Shown here piece by piece: positions 1 through 11,183 of a stretch of 64,000 nucleotides of DNA. The stretch is from Mytilus trossulus (taxonomy: Eukaryota > Mollusca > Bivalvia > Mytilida > Mytilidae), in NCBI RefSeq assembly GCF_036588685.1, contig NC_086378.1, forward strand, positions 77,579,127-77,643,126, in the 5' to 3' direction. Both the position numbers and the translations under genes were made by a program. The first letter of the stretch is position 1, and the number at the start of each line of letters is the position of its first letter. A model generated the notes under the pieces. That model was not told the origin of the DNA. It saw only the letters and a list, made by a program, of their open reading frames with translations, and did not search any database.

Positions 1-1312
1 CTCTATCAACGTAAATTGTATGTTTATGTCAATGAATATGCCTAGCTCATGACTGTATTTTTTGGTTAACGAAGAAATATGTACTCAATGACATTTTTGT
101 TATATAATAAAAAGTACCCTGACAAAATCATTAATATCATTCAAACAATGTTTTTGTATTATTTTATTTAACGATTAACGTGCAGTGAAATTAAATTGTG
201 TTAAGGTCGGTGTTATTATCGCCACCATCTTGTTTACATTGGTTACGGAAAGAAGTTTGGCCATCGTCGTCTATCGACAAATAACCAACATCAAGATCAA
301 CTACCAGGAGTCCTTTCGACCAATCCTGTAAAAGCATGCAAACGTCTCTAATATGCAAATCATAAAAGAATCATTCTACCATCATCTAAAAATATGTGTA
401 ACATATGACCTGCAGAATCAAATCGTCAGCGCCTAAGGTAACCACCGCTTTTTAATGGTGTTTTATTACTGAGTTTGTGCACTTTTTTTACCATGGCTAT
501 GTTAGTTCGAATTCTCTTCGACTGATGCGTTCTAAATGTTATCTCTAATATATATTCTTTTTTTCTAATTTTGCAAGTCATGGAGTTAAGGTCAAACGTG
601 TTTCATGAAAGAATTGGCACGTACACATGCAGTCAATGAAATCATGATGGCGGTCGTAGAAATCATGATTTAACTATTCAGTCTTTTTTTTCTCTTTTAC
701 GTGGGTTATAACTAGTGAATAGCATACCTTTATAGATGAAATCCGTTTAATGCGAACACTCAGTGGTTTTATCATCTCAGTTTGTACATGTTGATCAGGG
801 GAATATGGAATTATCATATTTTTCAGTTCAAAGTTAATGTAAATCTATTTTAAAAAAGAAATATGAATTTCAATCAGACATTTTTGTCAATAGAGTTCAT
901 TGACTTTTTATCGTGATATACGCGAAGTTAACACTCAGAATTAATTAGTAACATAATCAACAAGTTAAAACATGAAAGGAAATTATTTGTTTTACCTTTT
1001 GAGAATGTCCATGTGTACAATACATGAACGTTTCAGGAAATGCGGATAGAATTTTAAAGTAAGGTTTAAATTTAATTTCCGTGATGTATAACTGTCATAA
1101 AGCAAGGACATCTTTCGTCTAGTATAAATGTATAAAGATTATGTGTCTAGTATCCATTGTTTCATGACATACATGATTTAAATATTACACTGTATATTAT
1201 AATGTAAATATTTAAATGAAAGTTATGTAATTGAACCAAATTAATGTTGAAATCACTCATGCATAGTTTATTCTAAAACTTATTTGTCTGGCCTAGCTGA
1301 CCTTGGAGATTC
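1..1312. other. AT-rich intergenic, no feature seen
   Basis: I see no long ORF, repeat array or RNA gene in this stretch. It may hold distal sequence of a gene outside the window. Confidence 0.5.
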
Positions 1313-1650
1313 GTGAATGTATGTCTTATCTGCACGTGAATGTATGTCTTATCTGCACGTGAATGTATGTCTTAGCTGCACGTGAATGACGTGAATGTAT
1401 GTCTTATCTGCATTTGAATGTATGTCTTATCTGCACGTGAATGTATGTCTTATCTGCACGTGAATGTATGTCTTATCTGCACGTGAATGTATGTCTTAGC
1501 TGCACGTGAATGACGTGAATGTATGTCTTATCTGCATTTGAATGTATGTCTTATCTGCACGTGAATGTATGTCTTATCTGCACGTGAATGTAAGTCTTAT
1601 CTGCACGTGAATGTTTGTCCTATTTGCACGTGAATGTATATGTTATGCCA
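1313..1650 (+). repeat. 23-bp minisatellite with 124-bp higher-order period
   Basis: Tandem copies of a 23-bp unit whose core is GTGAATGTATGTCTTATC followed by TGCAC. A 9-bp partial copy (ACGTGAATG) interrupts the array near 1381 and again near 1505. This gives a second period of 124 bp, equal to five units plus 9 bp. The last units before 1650 are more diverged. No coding role is apparent. Confidence 0.9.
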
Positions 1651-1689
1651 CTGCTGGTGGAGGTTTATTTCCCTGAGAGTATCACAATA

Positions 1690-2130
1690 GATATAGGAAG
1701 ATGTGGTGTGAGTGCCAATGAGACAACTCTCCATCCAAATAACAATTTAAAAAGTAAACCATTATAGGTTAAAGTACGGCCTTCAACATGGAGCCTTGGC
1801 TCACACCGAACAACAAGCTATAAAGGGCCCCAAAATTACTAGTGTAAAACCCTTCAAACGGGAAAACCAACGGTCTAATCTATATAAACAAAACGAGAAA
1901 CGAGAAACACGTATATATTACATAAACAAACGACAACTACTGTACATCAGATTCCTGACTTAGGACAGGTGCAAACATTTGCAGCGGGATTAAACGTTTT
2001 AATGGATCCAAACCTTCTCCCTTTTTTCTGAAACAATAGCATAACATCACAACATAGAAAAACATACGATAAAATATCAATTGGCAGACTTAACTCAATC
2101 AAGCCCAGTTGTCAGCACTTTTTGTGCTGA
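1690..2130 (+). repeat. Dispersed repeat family F1, diverged copy
   Basis: Begins with GATGTGGTGTGAGTGCCAAT and continues through a stretch resembling CGGCCTTCAACATGG and ACATCAGATTCCTGAC. The same ordered blocks recur at 19027, 23765, 46290 and 58663 (+) and in reverse at 18560, 24350 and 25865. Only family membership is clear. I cannot name the element. Confidence 0.75.
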
Positions 2131-2149
2131 CATGAATTGTCATTGATAT

Positions 2150-2280
2150 GGTATAAATTTACTGTTTACAAATTTTAGAATTGTTTGAAATACTAAGGCT
2201 TTTCTACCTCAGGTATATATTACCTTAGCTGTATTTGGCAAAACTTTGAGGGATTTTGGTCCTCAATGCTCAGTTTATTT
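2150..2280 (+). repeat. Dispersed repeat family F3, fragment
   Basis: Shares the segment TACCTTAGCTGTATTTGGCA and a following TCCTCAATGCTC block with the longer copy at 57325-57510. It sits directly before a resumed minisatellite block. Confidence 0.65.
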
Positions 2281-2380
2281 ATCTGAACGTGAATGTATGT
2301 CTTATCTGCACGTGGATATGTGTCTTAGCTGCACGTTAATGTATGTCTTATCTGCGCGTGAATGTATGTCTTATAATAGA
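2281..2380 (+). repeat. 23-bp minisatellite, second block
   Basis: Four or so copies of the same 23-bp unit as at 1313-1650. The two blocks are separated by F1 and F3 repeat sequence, as if one array had been split by insertions. Confidence 0.85.
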
Positions 2381-3530
2381 GCTTTCTTACAAATCGTATG
2401 CTTGACGAATCATACGTAAGACTCGTTTTAGGGATCCTTTATTATGACATATTTAAATAATAGTCATTGAACTTAGGATAATGATCGTGCATACAACGAG
2501 ACTTAAATTGGATTTTTCTTGAGATATATTTAGGATTTCGGGACGTACGATAGGTTAGAATATGATTATCAATACCACCAGGTAGGAGGAGATAACACTA
2601 CAAAATATTCTAGATATAGAGTAGTCAGGCGAAAAAAAATGCTCCTAAAAGACTAAAAACCGGCTCCTCCCCCACTCTTCAATATTACAATGTTGCACTG
2701 TTTAACCGAAGAAAATGTCAAAGCAAATACAATGTCTTTTTCCCTAACAGAAACACAAATACTTCCTTGATTCAAAATTTGCAACGCTAAAAAAAATAAA
2801 ATGAAGATGAAGAAAAAAAGATGATCTTCATACTATGCCATATGCTGTAAATGTGTATATATGATACACCGGAGCAACGGGACGGTTATTTTAACGTATA
2901 ACTGCGTTTTGTCTATAGTCCTAAACATTCATGAAATATTAGCCACTGGACGATAAATGACAACTTCGTGTCTATCTTCCAAACACGTGTACTGTTAAAT
3001 CGTCATTATAAAATCCACAATATATATGGTGCAAAATTGTAGATTTTTTTTCTTGATGTACAAAGTCTTTTTATCTAGATTTATTCAACATTACTTTTTA
3101 AAAACATTGTATCATCATTTGTTTTTAGCAAAGTTCGATATTCCAAGTTGACAATTTGCTGAAAGTGTACTGTAACAAATAAAAAAAAATGTGAATATTG
3201 TTGTTAAATTTAGACTTACGTACTTCAATAGTGTCATTAAAATGTTAATCGTGAAACTCGTGCTTAAAAAAATCCCGCGAAAATGTGTGTAGACGTTGTT
3301 TACGTAAGTAACGTATCGGCCGTAAGTGTATTTGACACTATTTTTCCCTGTTTGAATATATTAAACTGGTGTATTATTTGCGATATTATTTTTTTTGAAT
3401 AAACTTGATTTAGATAAGAATGCTGTTCTACTGGATAAAACACAAACTCTTTTAACTGTTATTGTAGAAATGAAATACGTGCTCCCTTTACGTTCGTTCG
3501 TTCCCTTTGTCAATTAGTAAGAAAACTCTA
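2381..3530. other. Intergenic, no gene seen
   Basis: AT-rich sequence with short homopolymer runs. I see no ORF of note, repeat array or RNA gene. Confidence 0.5.
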
Positions 3531-3700
3531 TATGTACGTGAATGTATGTCTTATCTGCACGCGAATATATGTCTTACCTGCACGTGAATGTATGTCATAT
3601 CTGTACGTGAATGGTTGTCTTATCTGCACGCGAATGTATGTCTTATCTGAACGTGCATGTAGGTCTTTTTGCACGTGAATGTATGTTATATCTGAATGAT
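3531..3700 (+). repeat. 23-bp minisatellite, third block
   Basis: About seven diverged copies of the unit seen at 1313-1650, with variants such as GCACGCGAATATATGTC. It lies upstream of the TTCC/GGAA palindrome cluster. Confidence 0.85.
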
Positions 3701-3973
3701 TTCGGTTTTGTTAAATTCATTTCTATATATTGATACTATTTTGTCTTAAAACACCAACTTTCGTTTAATTGAAATATAATGTCTTCAGTAGATAAGATAG
3801 CGATGAACTAAAGTTAAAATCAAATGATAATAACATTGCTGTATTTACTGACCATATATTATGTTTGTTCTAAAATGGTTGTATCTCGATTTGTTAGTAC
3901 AATTCACACGTGAGTGGGTACTGCTATTCAGTTTGTCTGGTTGTCAACATATATTTGTTCCACCTAAGAGAAG

Positions 3974-4086
3974 TTCCAATGGAAGTTTGTTATACACAAT
4001 GTCATGATATCTGTTCCTGTTGGAACAAATATTGTATACCATTTATTCCGTTAGGAACATTTACTGTAATATTTATTCCAGTGGAA
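3974..4086. repeat. Cluster of four TTCC-N3/4-GGAA palindromes
   Basis: Four short palindromes lie within 113 bp: TTCCAATGGAA at 3974, TTCCTGTTGGAA at 4014, TTCCGTTAGGAA at 4046 and TTCCAGTGGAA at 4076. The arms are constant and the centres vary. This could be a degenerate tandem repeat or a protein-binding cluster. A short ORF across it (3910-4116) has no other support. Confidence 0.6.
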
Positions 4087-4419
4087 ATAATATTCCAGAA
4101 TAATGTTTTCATTTAGAACTTATATTATGAAAGAACTTCTATTCCGTGACATGGTAACAATTTCGCTATTGTATGTTTGTGAGTGACTACTCCTATAGTA
4201 TTTTGATTGTATATCAGTTAAGTTTTGGCTTTGACTGTGTACCACTTTAGATTTTTTTTTATGTAAAAACTATTTTTCTGTAAGTTACTACAAATGGTAT
4301 ATGCAAAATCTGATTATATCTAGTTGTCTCTAGGGATGGGATAAACTGGTAATTAAAAAACATATTTTAAGACGTTTATCGAAAACGATATATGGTTTAG
4401 CTAGCTATACACACAGGTT

Positions 4420-4560
4420 AAATCCACCATTTTCTACTATGAAAACACCTGTACTAAGTCAGATATATGACAGTTTTTATCAATTTGTTTGATGAAGTTC
4501 GCCATTTGATTAGGAACTGTCCGTTTTAAATATTCTACGGAGTTCGATATTTTTGTGAGT
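4420..4560 (+). repeat. Dispersed repeat family F4, fragment
   Basis: Contains CACCATTTTCTACTATGAAA and a block like CTGTACTAAGTCAG followed by TTTTTGTGAGTTTACTTTTT. The same order of blocks occurs at 6722, 9510 and 58190 (+), and reversed at 9930, 26330, 31448 and 34690. Confidence 0.7.
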
Positions 4561-4714
4561 TTACTTTTTTTCAAAGAACGATAAGACAGTATTTACAATC
4601 AGATACAGGAAAAGGTTTAGGAAACACGTTTCTTGAATCAAAATTACAATAATTCGATGTACAATAACACAATCTTCTTGTTTCTAAGTTGCCTCAAACT
4701 TTGTGATATTTATA

Positions 4715-5845
4715 TCAAACCGGACTGTAGCGGCCAATAAACAAGATCACACCAGTTTTAATATTACGAATATAGAATAAGAAAGGGTGGTCTGCAATAA
4801 AATTGAGTTGTTTATGAGCACTTCGAGTTTGTGCTACGATGGCGGTAGCAGCAGTCGCTTCTGTTCCATCCTCGTTTACTTCTATAAATACTTTATGAAC
4901 TGCTCGAGACACATAGATTTTGTCTGTTTGTTCCTGGAGAAGTGTTGAAAAATCTGCTTTTGCTGGATTAAATATATCCTCTATTCCAAGATTCGGAAGA
5001 ACAAGTTTGAGGTCAAACTCCGATTCGAATGTAAATTTAGGAATGCTGATTTGTACCATAGCAGTCTTTAAATTCGAGTTTACGTTTTTAATGAAATCAG
5101 ATGACAATTTTTCTTCTAGTCGAAGAAGGCCTTCATTCTCCTTCGGTAAAATGAATACCATATCAAATTTGTCTCCCTTATAAGGTAATGCTATAGCAGA
5201 AAAATCATCTTCAGAGACGAATAAAACAGATTGCTTGACGTTCATCATATTTACTTTCACAGTTTTCTGTTTCCTTACATAAAAATCAACCTTTTTTGTG
5301 TTTGAAGGATCAAATTTAGTCTTCCATTCGCCTTTAAAGTAAACAGCATTCACTAAAACCATTGCTGTCATAGAATTTATCCATTTCCAAGCGATTAAGT
5401 CCTGTATTTTATTATTTGTATGTTTGGCAATGTATAAGTTCATAAAGGTGGCAGCCTGTTTTGGCTTTGTAAAGTCTTTATAACCGATCTCCGATCGAAA
5501 GAATACGTAAGCTTGTCTCTGTACACTTTTTCTCAGTGAGAACTGTTTGTTTACAAACATTTTGTTCGCCACTCTAAATTCTAATTCACTTCCTGTAGTA
5601 GACATTAAATGGTCATTCAGTTCCCTGTACTTTTCGAACTTGTTGTTGTCTGGTAGATTACTATCATTGAAAATTGCAGTAGAAATCTGTGATTTCGTTT
5701 TTCCATTTGCTCCAACCATCAACAAAAGTAGAGCAGAAATTAAACTATACGGTGATACACAGGTACTTTCAGTTTTCTCAATAACATCATACACCGATGA
5801 CGAAAAATACAAAAATTCATTCTCAAATGGTATACTACTAGACAT
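4715..5845 (-). CDS. Intracellular-type serpin, predicted inhibitory
   Basis: This 376-residue protein spans nearly the whole serpin fold in one exon. Family blocks are in order: SPYS at 31-34 (helix B), an NLYIAKHTNNKI helix F segment at 136-147 with Tyr in place of the usual Trp, NAVYFKGEW at 166-174, and the C-terminal signature FIADHPFLFYI at 349-359. The hinge EDGTEATAATA (325-335) has Gly at P15, Thr at P14 and small residues at P12-P9, as inhibitory serpins do. Counting from P15 puts the scissile bond at Arg341-Ser342, so a trypsin-like target is inferred. No signal peptide is seen. The start is the first Met, and the N-terminus is slightly short for the family. It is divergent from the serpin at 7674. 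Intronless structure could mean an old retrocopy, but the frame is intact. Confidence 0.93.
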   Translation of the reverse strand: MSSSIPFENEFLYFSSSVYDVIEKTESTCVSPYSLISALLLLMVGANGKTKSQISTAIFNDSNLPDNNKFEKYRELNDHLMSTTGSELEFRVANKMFVNKQFSLRKSVQRQAYVFFRSEIGYKDFTKPKQAATFMNLYIAKHTNNKIQDLIAWKWINSMTAMVLVNAVYFKGEWKTKFDPSNTKKVDFYVRKQKTVKVNMMNVKQSVLFVSEDDFSAIALPYKGDKFDMVFILPKENEGLLRLEEKLSSDFIKNVNSNLKTAMVQISIPKFTFESEFDLKLVLPNLGIEDIFNPAKADFSTLLQEQTDKIYVSRAVHKVFIEVNEDGTEATAATAIVAQTRSAHKQLNFIADHPFLFYIRNIKTGVILFIGRYSPV

Positions 5846-7673
5846 TACGTGTCAACTAATGGAGAAAAAAAGTAAAAACATGCTCAAAAGGGTTTTATTG
5901 TTAATAAACAATTTGTTTTGACCTGATCCCATTTTAATCAATAAGAGGTTCGGTAAGGTGTCAGATGTAATGTCTTTGTTGTTAATCCTTGTTTTAAAGT
6001 AACTTAATTTATTTAGGTAACATTAATACTTGTGTTATGTTAAGATTTTCGTTTTATTTTTTTTACTCTAAGTTATGTAAGATAAAGAATAAAAATTAAA
6101 TATTTATTGAATATAACCACGATGATAAAAAAAATACCCCAGTAAATACGTATTGTGTAATCGGATTCTGTGATAAGTTTTCTATTTGTTAGCTTTAGCG
6201 CAGAGTAACGACAATTGATTAAGTTAATAAAAACAGAATTATGATACAAATATAAATGATTTTTATGTTGTTATATATTCATCACATAAGCTGTACATAA
6301 GAGTGCAGAAACGACGACGCAAAGTTTAAAAAAAAAGGCTTGTCCCAAAAAGAAATTCTTTGACAAATACAATCATATCTTAATTAGACTCATTTGACAA
6401 AACATTCCCTTCATGATTTCTCCTGTAACTTTTTTAGTACTATTTCTTAGTATCGTTATTTTGAAAATCAAAATGATGTTTCTAATTACTTTTATTTCTG
6501 TATAAATAAAATAAGGTATGTTATGGATTTTCGATGTGGTAACTATCAACCAAGGACCAAATGACACAGAAGATTGATAGCAATGAATGCGTTCGACGCT
6601 ATTATGCTATTCGTTCCGAATTATTGTTTATTTGCGTAATTCTCTTTCCTAAATGTTCTTATAGATATATTGTATCTAAAGGTGTCATATAGTGTTATAT
6701 AAAATTATACATTGCCATAAAAGTGCGAGGTTTTTCTAGCCACAAAACCAGGTTCAGCCCACCATTTTTTCTTAAAATGTCCTGTACCAAGTCAGGAAAT
6801 TACCAATTGTCATATTATAGTTTGTTTCGGTGTGTGTTACATTTTAGTAGTGTGTTTCTGTTGTGTCATTGTTCTCCTTTTATATTTGATGGGTTAAACT
6901 ATTGTTGCTTGTATTTCCCTCGGCATGTTATGTTTTTCAAATTGTAGCATGCAGCGTGTTCACAATTCATTCCGGACTAATATAACATATATTCCCATTG
7001 AACATAAAAAAAGTACTCAGAGAAAACTATGCATCTCATCGCTGTTGCTTGTTCTGATTTCCCCGGCAACACTTGCACGATTTTATATGATTACTAGTAA
7101 GTTTAATGTTCGGTTTATCTGTATAAAAAAGTCCAACAAACAGGGTTTTAATCCAGATTCATCTAGTTCGTTTCGTCGCAGATTCATATTTATCTTTATG
7201 TCATGTTTACTTATATCACTACTTACCCGACAAGTTTTTCTCGATTACTCATATACTTGTTCTTTCAGACAATCCTGAAATAAATCGGCGATTTGTGCGT
7301 AATTTTGTACAAGCTGCTGTTTACTTAAGCAGATATTGTAGGTGATCGTAGGTGTAATGCTGTACAATGTTGTTTGTTTGTGTTAATTCGGTGTGGCAAA
7401 TCCATTTTTACGGATATAATAAAAGTTATTATGGTGAAAAGATTAAAAACTGCAATTTAGTAAGTACAAATGTATTATTTATGGAAATTTCAAACTGACA
7501 TTTTATGAAAAAGGCGCACTTGAACATCGTAAACTAATATTGCATTAATATAATGCTACGTTCAATTATTTTGACAGCTTTAATTAAGTAGCACTGTGTA
7601 TAACCTACGTGTAAAGTGTTTTCATTTCAAATGATCTTGATAATTTTAAAGTACTTGTTCATGCACATTCAAC
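5846..7673. other. Intergenic region between divergent serpins
   Basis: About 1.8 kb separates the two serpin start codons and should contain both promoters. It holds an F4 repeat at 6722-6960 and AT-rich sequence. ORFs inside it, such as one at 6925-7278, show no family motif. I can point to no convincing promoter element. Confidence 0.6.
6722..6960 (+). repeat. Dispersed repeat family F4 copy in the serpin intergenic region
   Basis: Contains AACCAGGTTCAGCCCACCAT and TGTACCAAGTCAGGAAATTA, matching the reverse complement of 26690-26760 and parts of 9510-9690. Confidence 0.7.
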
Positions 7674-8816
7674 ATGGAAATTGCCGAGGTTTGGGTTACT
7701 TTTACAGAGCTACAACCATTAAATGCATCACTGGATAATAGTGTTACAATTTCATCAATTGGAAACGCAATTATTCAGAATACAAGCACCACGGTATCGC
7801 CTTTCAGTATTTCAGCAGCGTTGATGATGTTGATGCTCGGTACGCATGGGCGAACTAAATCTCAAATATCGTCTGCTATTTTCAGAGGCAGTACCAAGGA
7901 ACAAGATCATTATTTTTATACAGTTCTTACGTCTATTCTTCCATCTCCACGTAAAGGACTGCGTGTTAAACTGGACAATGAGGTGTTCGTAAATAATAGG
8001 TACACAATCCAAGATACAGTTTTAGAGAAAGGGAAAGAATTTTTCAGGGTGAATTTCAAAAGAAAAAATTTCAGTAAAAGACCAAAAAAATCCTCGCGGA
8101 TTTTAAATAGGTGGATTTCGAAAAATACGATGAAGAACTTTGACCATTTGATTCCAAAGGTAATGTTGAAAGAACGAACAGTTGCAGTGTTTGTAAACAC
8201 CGTTTCATTTAAGGCAGATTGGAAACATAAATTCAATTTAAATACTACAATGCGGGATTTTTACGTCAATAAATCAACAAAAATTGAGGTAGACATGATG
8301 AGAAGCATACAAAAAGTAAGATATGGACAACTAAAGGAATCAGAAGTTTTAGTTTTACCATTGAAAGGGGACAAGTTTGATATGGTTATTATCTTACCTG
8401 AAGACATTAACAAATTACAAGCGTTTGAAAAACTGCTTTCCATCAATGTTATCAGATACTTAAACTCATCTCTGGTGTACCAAACAATAGACATTACACT
8501 TCCAAAGTTTGTTATTTCCAATAAATTGGATTTGAAGGGCTATTTACCAAAACTAGGAATAACTGATATTTTTAACAAGACCCACGCAGATTTTAAAAAT
8601 CTCATCAATGAAGAAAACAGCAAAGTTTATGTATCGGATGCATTCCATGACGTTGTTGTAAAACTTAAAGGCAATATTAGACAACATTTACCGTTTAAAA
8701 GAGGCCATGTGAATACGACTTACTCTAAATTCATAGGAAATCGACCATTTTTATACTACATACTAGACAGAAAGAGTGGTGTAATTGTATTCATGGGAAG
8801 GTTTTTAGGCAAATGA
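7674..8816 (+). CDS. Serpin-fold protein, predicted non-inhibitory
   Basis: This 380-residue single-exon serpin retains SPFS at 42-45, a LNRWISKNT helix F segment at 144-152, NTVSFKADW at 175-183, and FIGNRPFLYYI at 353-363 in place of the usual signature. The reactive loop is unusual: the hinge that should read roughly E-E-G-T-E-A-A-A-A is KLKGNIRQHLPFKRG (330-344). It has Asn at P14 and large, charged or Pro residues at P12-P8, and the loop is about two residues shorter than in its neighbour. Such hinges do not insert readily into the central sheet, so loss of protease inhibition is inferred. No signal peptide is seen. AATAAA motifs lie 100-144 bp past the stop. A broken relative lies at 22019-22773. 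Confidence 0.92.
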   Translation: MEIAEVWVTFTELQPLNASLDNSVTISSIGNAIIQNTSTTVSPFSISAALMMLMLGTHGRTKSQISSAIFRGSTKEQDHYFYTVLTSILPSPRKGLRVKLDNEVFVNNRYTIQDTVLEKGKEFFRVNFKRKNFSKRPKKSSRILNRWISKNTMKNFDHLIPKVMLKERTVAVFVNTVSFKADWKHKFNLNTTMRDFYVNKSTKIEVDMMRSIQKVRYGQLKESEVLVLPLKGDKFDMVIILPEDINKLQAFEKLLSINVIRYLNSSLVYQTIDITLPKFVISNKLDLKGYLPKLGITDIFNKTHADFKNLINEENSKVYVSDAFHDVVVKLKGNIRQHLPFKRGHVNTTYSKFIGNRPFLYYILDRKSGVIVFMGRFLGK

Positions 8817-8915
8817 TTTACTTGTTTAATTTCAACAACATATACTCTTTATATCTATTAACTAATTCAATTAGTTTCTTTCACTAATTAATTTAAATCT
8901 TAAAGGTAGTGTTGC

Positions 8916-8965
8916 AATAAAGGATGCAATTGTATTATCAAACATAACACAGCACTATCAATAAA
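8916..8965 (+). terminator. Candidate polyadenylation signals for the 7674 serpin
   Basis: AATAAA occurs at 8916-8921 and again at 8960-8965, downstream of the serpin stop at 8816. Spacing suits a short 3' UTR. Confidence 0.45.
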
Positions 8966-10554
8966 AGCTTAAAGGGTTCTCATAAAGCGAAGCCAATATA
9001 AGATGCCCAAATATTTACTCGGCTCAATAGAACGCAGTTGTTCACATTTAGATACTGAGATTTATAATACCAAATAAACGATATTAAATATGTTGCCCCA
9101 TATGAAGTATTTTATTGTCAGTATTCCCAGTTTTTGGTAGAAATCGTTATACTCAGTCTTCTTTGCGTTTTGTGTCTGTTTGTCTGTTTGTCTGTTTCAT
9201 TTATAACCATGACGTTGGCAGTATAGTTTCATTGCCTATGTAAATTTTAAAACTGTTTGTATGCACATTGAACGACAAATTTATGTGACGTATACAAATT
9301 TTATGACGTCAGACACTCAAGTCAATCCATGTGTTCGTAGATAGATGTTTTTGTGTTATGTTAAATTGTCCCTTTTAAAATTGTTATGCGATGATGACTG
9401 ATGTACCCATATTTTGACTATTTTATTAATTGTGACCGTTTATTTAACGCATCATGTAAATATAACGGAATTTGATGAGACTGTTATTAAAGAGAGAGGG
9501 TTAGCGCTAAAGAACCAGGTTTAATCCACCATTTTCTACATTTGAAAATGCCTGTACCAAGTCAGGAATTTGACAGTTCTTGTCTATTCGTTTTTGATGC
9601 GTTTTGTTATTTGATTTTGCTATGTGATTATGGACTTTCCGTATTGATTTTCCTCTGAGTTCAGTATTTTTGTGATTTTACTTTTTTTCAATAGTATAAA
9701 TGTCTCTTTGGTATCACTCGCCCCCGTTCGTCAACCGAGTTTCGTCTCATTTGAAGCTGCATATATTCTAGTTTATAGTAAACAAAATATAACTAAACAT
9801 AAACAATGACATCATTTGAATTAGAATTAGGATAAAGTCATCCACGAAAACCACGAAAACGGTTCCCCACGAATAAAAGTACTTTAACGGTATTCAGCAA
9901 CGATTTTTTTTCATAATTTCAGCCATTTAAATAAAGACAACAGAAGTATACCCCTGTTCAAAATTTTATCAACTGATTGAGAGAGAACATAACCGCGTTA
10001 GACACTAAAACCGAGGAAAACACATCAACTAAAAGAGGAAAACAATGATACAACAGAAACACTGAAGTTCAACAAAAAGCAGACGACAATGTAACATTCA
10101 TAGAAACGAAATGTTAGATAATAACTGCCACATTCCTGACTTGGTACAGGACATTGAAAAGAATGATGGGTTGAACCTGGTTTTCTGGCTGGTCAAACTT
10201 CGTGCTTGAGATCTTATCATTTTAAAACGGACGTCGTTTTAGTATAAACAAATAATGCAAATACACTTCAAGAATTAATGTACAAACATTAAAAAAACCT
10301 TTTACTAAAATTCGTTAAAATGACATGGTAGAAATATCTTCCTTCGAGTTTTTAACAGTTTCATTTTTAAATCATTATGTTCTTACCATCAGAATATTTT
10401 ATTTCACAAGTCCTTGTAAAAAGGGCGTGCTAAAAAATATGTAGAAAAATTGATGGATTTCTGAAAATTGTACATTGCAAAGATATATATGGATCACTCT
10501 AATAAAAATTAATGTACAGAAAGAAATCAAGCGTTGTATGTGTAATAATAATTA
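8966..10554. other. Intergenic with two opposed F4 repeats
   Basis: Contains an F4 copy at about 9510-9690 (+) and another at about 9930-10200 (-), so the two form a loose inverted pair. I see no gene in the rest. Confidence 0.55.
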
Positions 10555-10859
10555 TAAATGATAAAAGGTAGACAATTCGCATTTGCATGTTTATTTCTGA
10601 CAAATAGTCGTTCTGTAGGTTAAAAAGAGCACATCTGTTAAACAATATTAATAGCAAGTTATATATATTGGGAAAATAACATTAAGTTGACATTCGAATT
10701 ATCAATTTTGTTGTAGCGAATATAAATGACAAGAAATTATGTCAACACGGTTGAAAACATATGACACACTAAATAAAATAAATCCCCCATATGAGCGGAG
10801 CATGTATTCATTTACATAAAAACATGCTTACTAATTAAAAGTTGTTATATGGTATATAA
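10555..10859 (-). repeat. 3'-flank duplicate, copy 1
   Basis: Direct repeat of 11733-12056. Shared blocks include AAATGATAAAAGG, TTTCTGACAAA, ATTAAGTTGACATTCGA and CATTTACAT. In this copy it directly follows the stop codon of the minus-strand exon at 10860-11183, so it is probably that gene's 3' UTR. Confidence 0.7.
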
Positions 10860-11183
10860 TTAATTTGTGTTTGGTTGTTTGGTGATTTTTATTCTCATTG
10901 ACTTTTGTAGTGCCTTTTTGAATTTCATTTTTGTTTCAGCAGAAGATTTATACATGAAATGTTTATCTTTTTCAAACACACATGGGTTCTCATAATGGTT
11001 ACAGTTCGGATTGAGATAAAGTAGTAAAAAACACCAGATGAGGTTTGCAAAATTTGTAATGATTATGCTCGTACAAACACGATATATTATTTTAAAAAGT
11101 TCTCCGATGGTGGCATGCCCGAAATTATCGTTGTAAAAAAGGTAGAATTCGTATAAAGTTGAACTAACCATGCTAAGGACCAT
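10860..11183 (-). CDS. C-terminal exon of an unidentified membrane protein
   Basis: Open frame of 107 codons ending in TAA. It has one clear hydrophobic stretch (IIITNFANLIWCFLLLYL) followed by a Cys-containing segment with NPNC and NPC, and a basic tail rich in Lys. I do not recognise the family. An in-frame stop lies just upstream of the first ATG. A possible splice acceptor (CCTTAG, minus strand, ending at 11173) would start the exon at 11172, so this is more likely a last exon than a whole gene. Support comes from the adjoining duplicated 3' flank. The second copy at 12057-12085 keeps only the final few codons' worth of similarity before other sequence takes over. It could still be a chance ORF. 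Confidence 0.35.
   Translation of the reverse strand: MVLSMVSSTLYEFYLFYNDNFGHATIGELFKIIYRVCTSIIITNFANLIWCFLLLYLNPNCNHYENPCVFEKDKHFMYKSSAETKMKFKKALQKSMRIKITKQPNTN

Noticed and set aside
1313-1650. CRISPR-like array
   Set aside because: Units are contiguous with no unique spacers, and the context is eukaryotic. It is a minisatellite.
3974-4086. STAT-binding site cluster
   Set aside because: STAT sites have 2-4 bases between TTC and GAA. Here five or six bases separate them, so the match is poor.
6925-7278. 117-codon ORF between the serpins
   Set aside because: It overlaps the end of an F4 repeat and shows no domain, no splice support and no conserved partner elsewhere.
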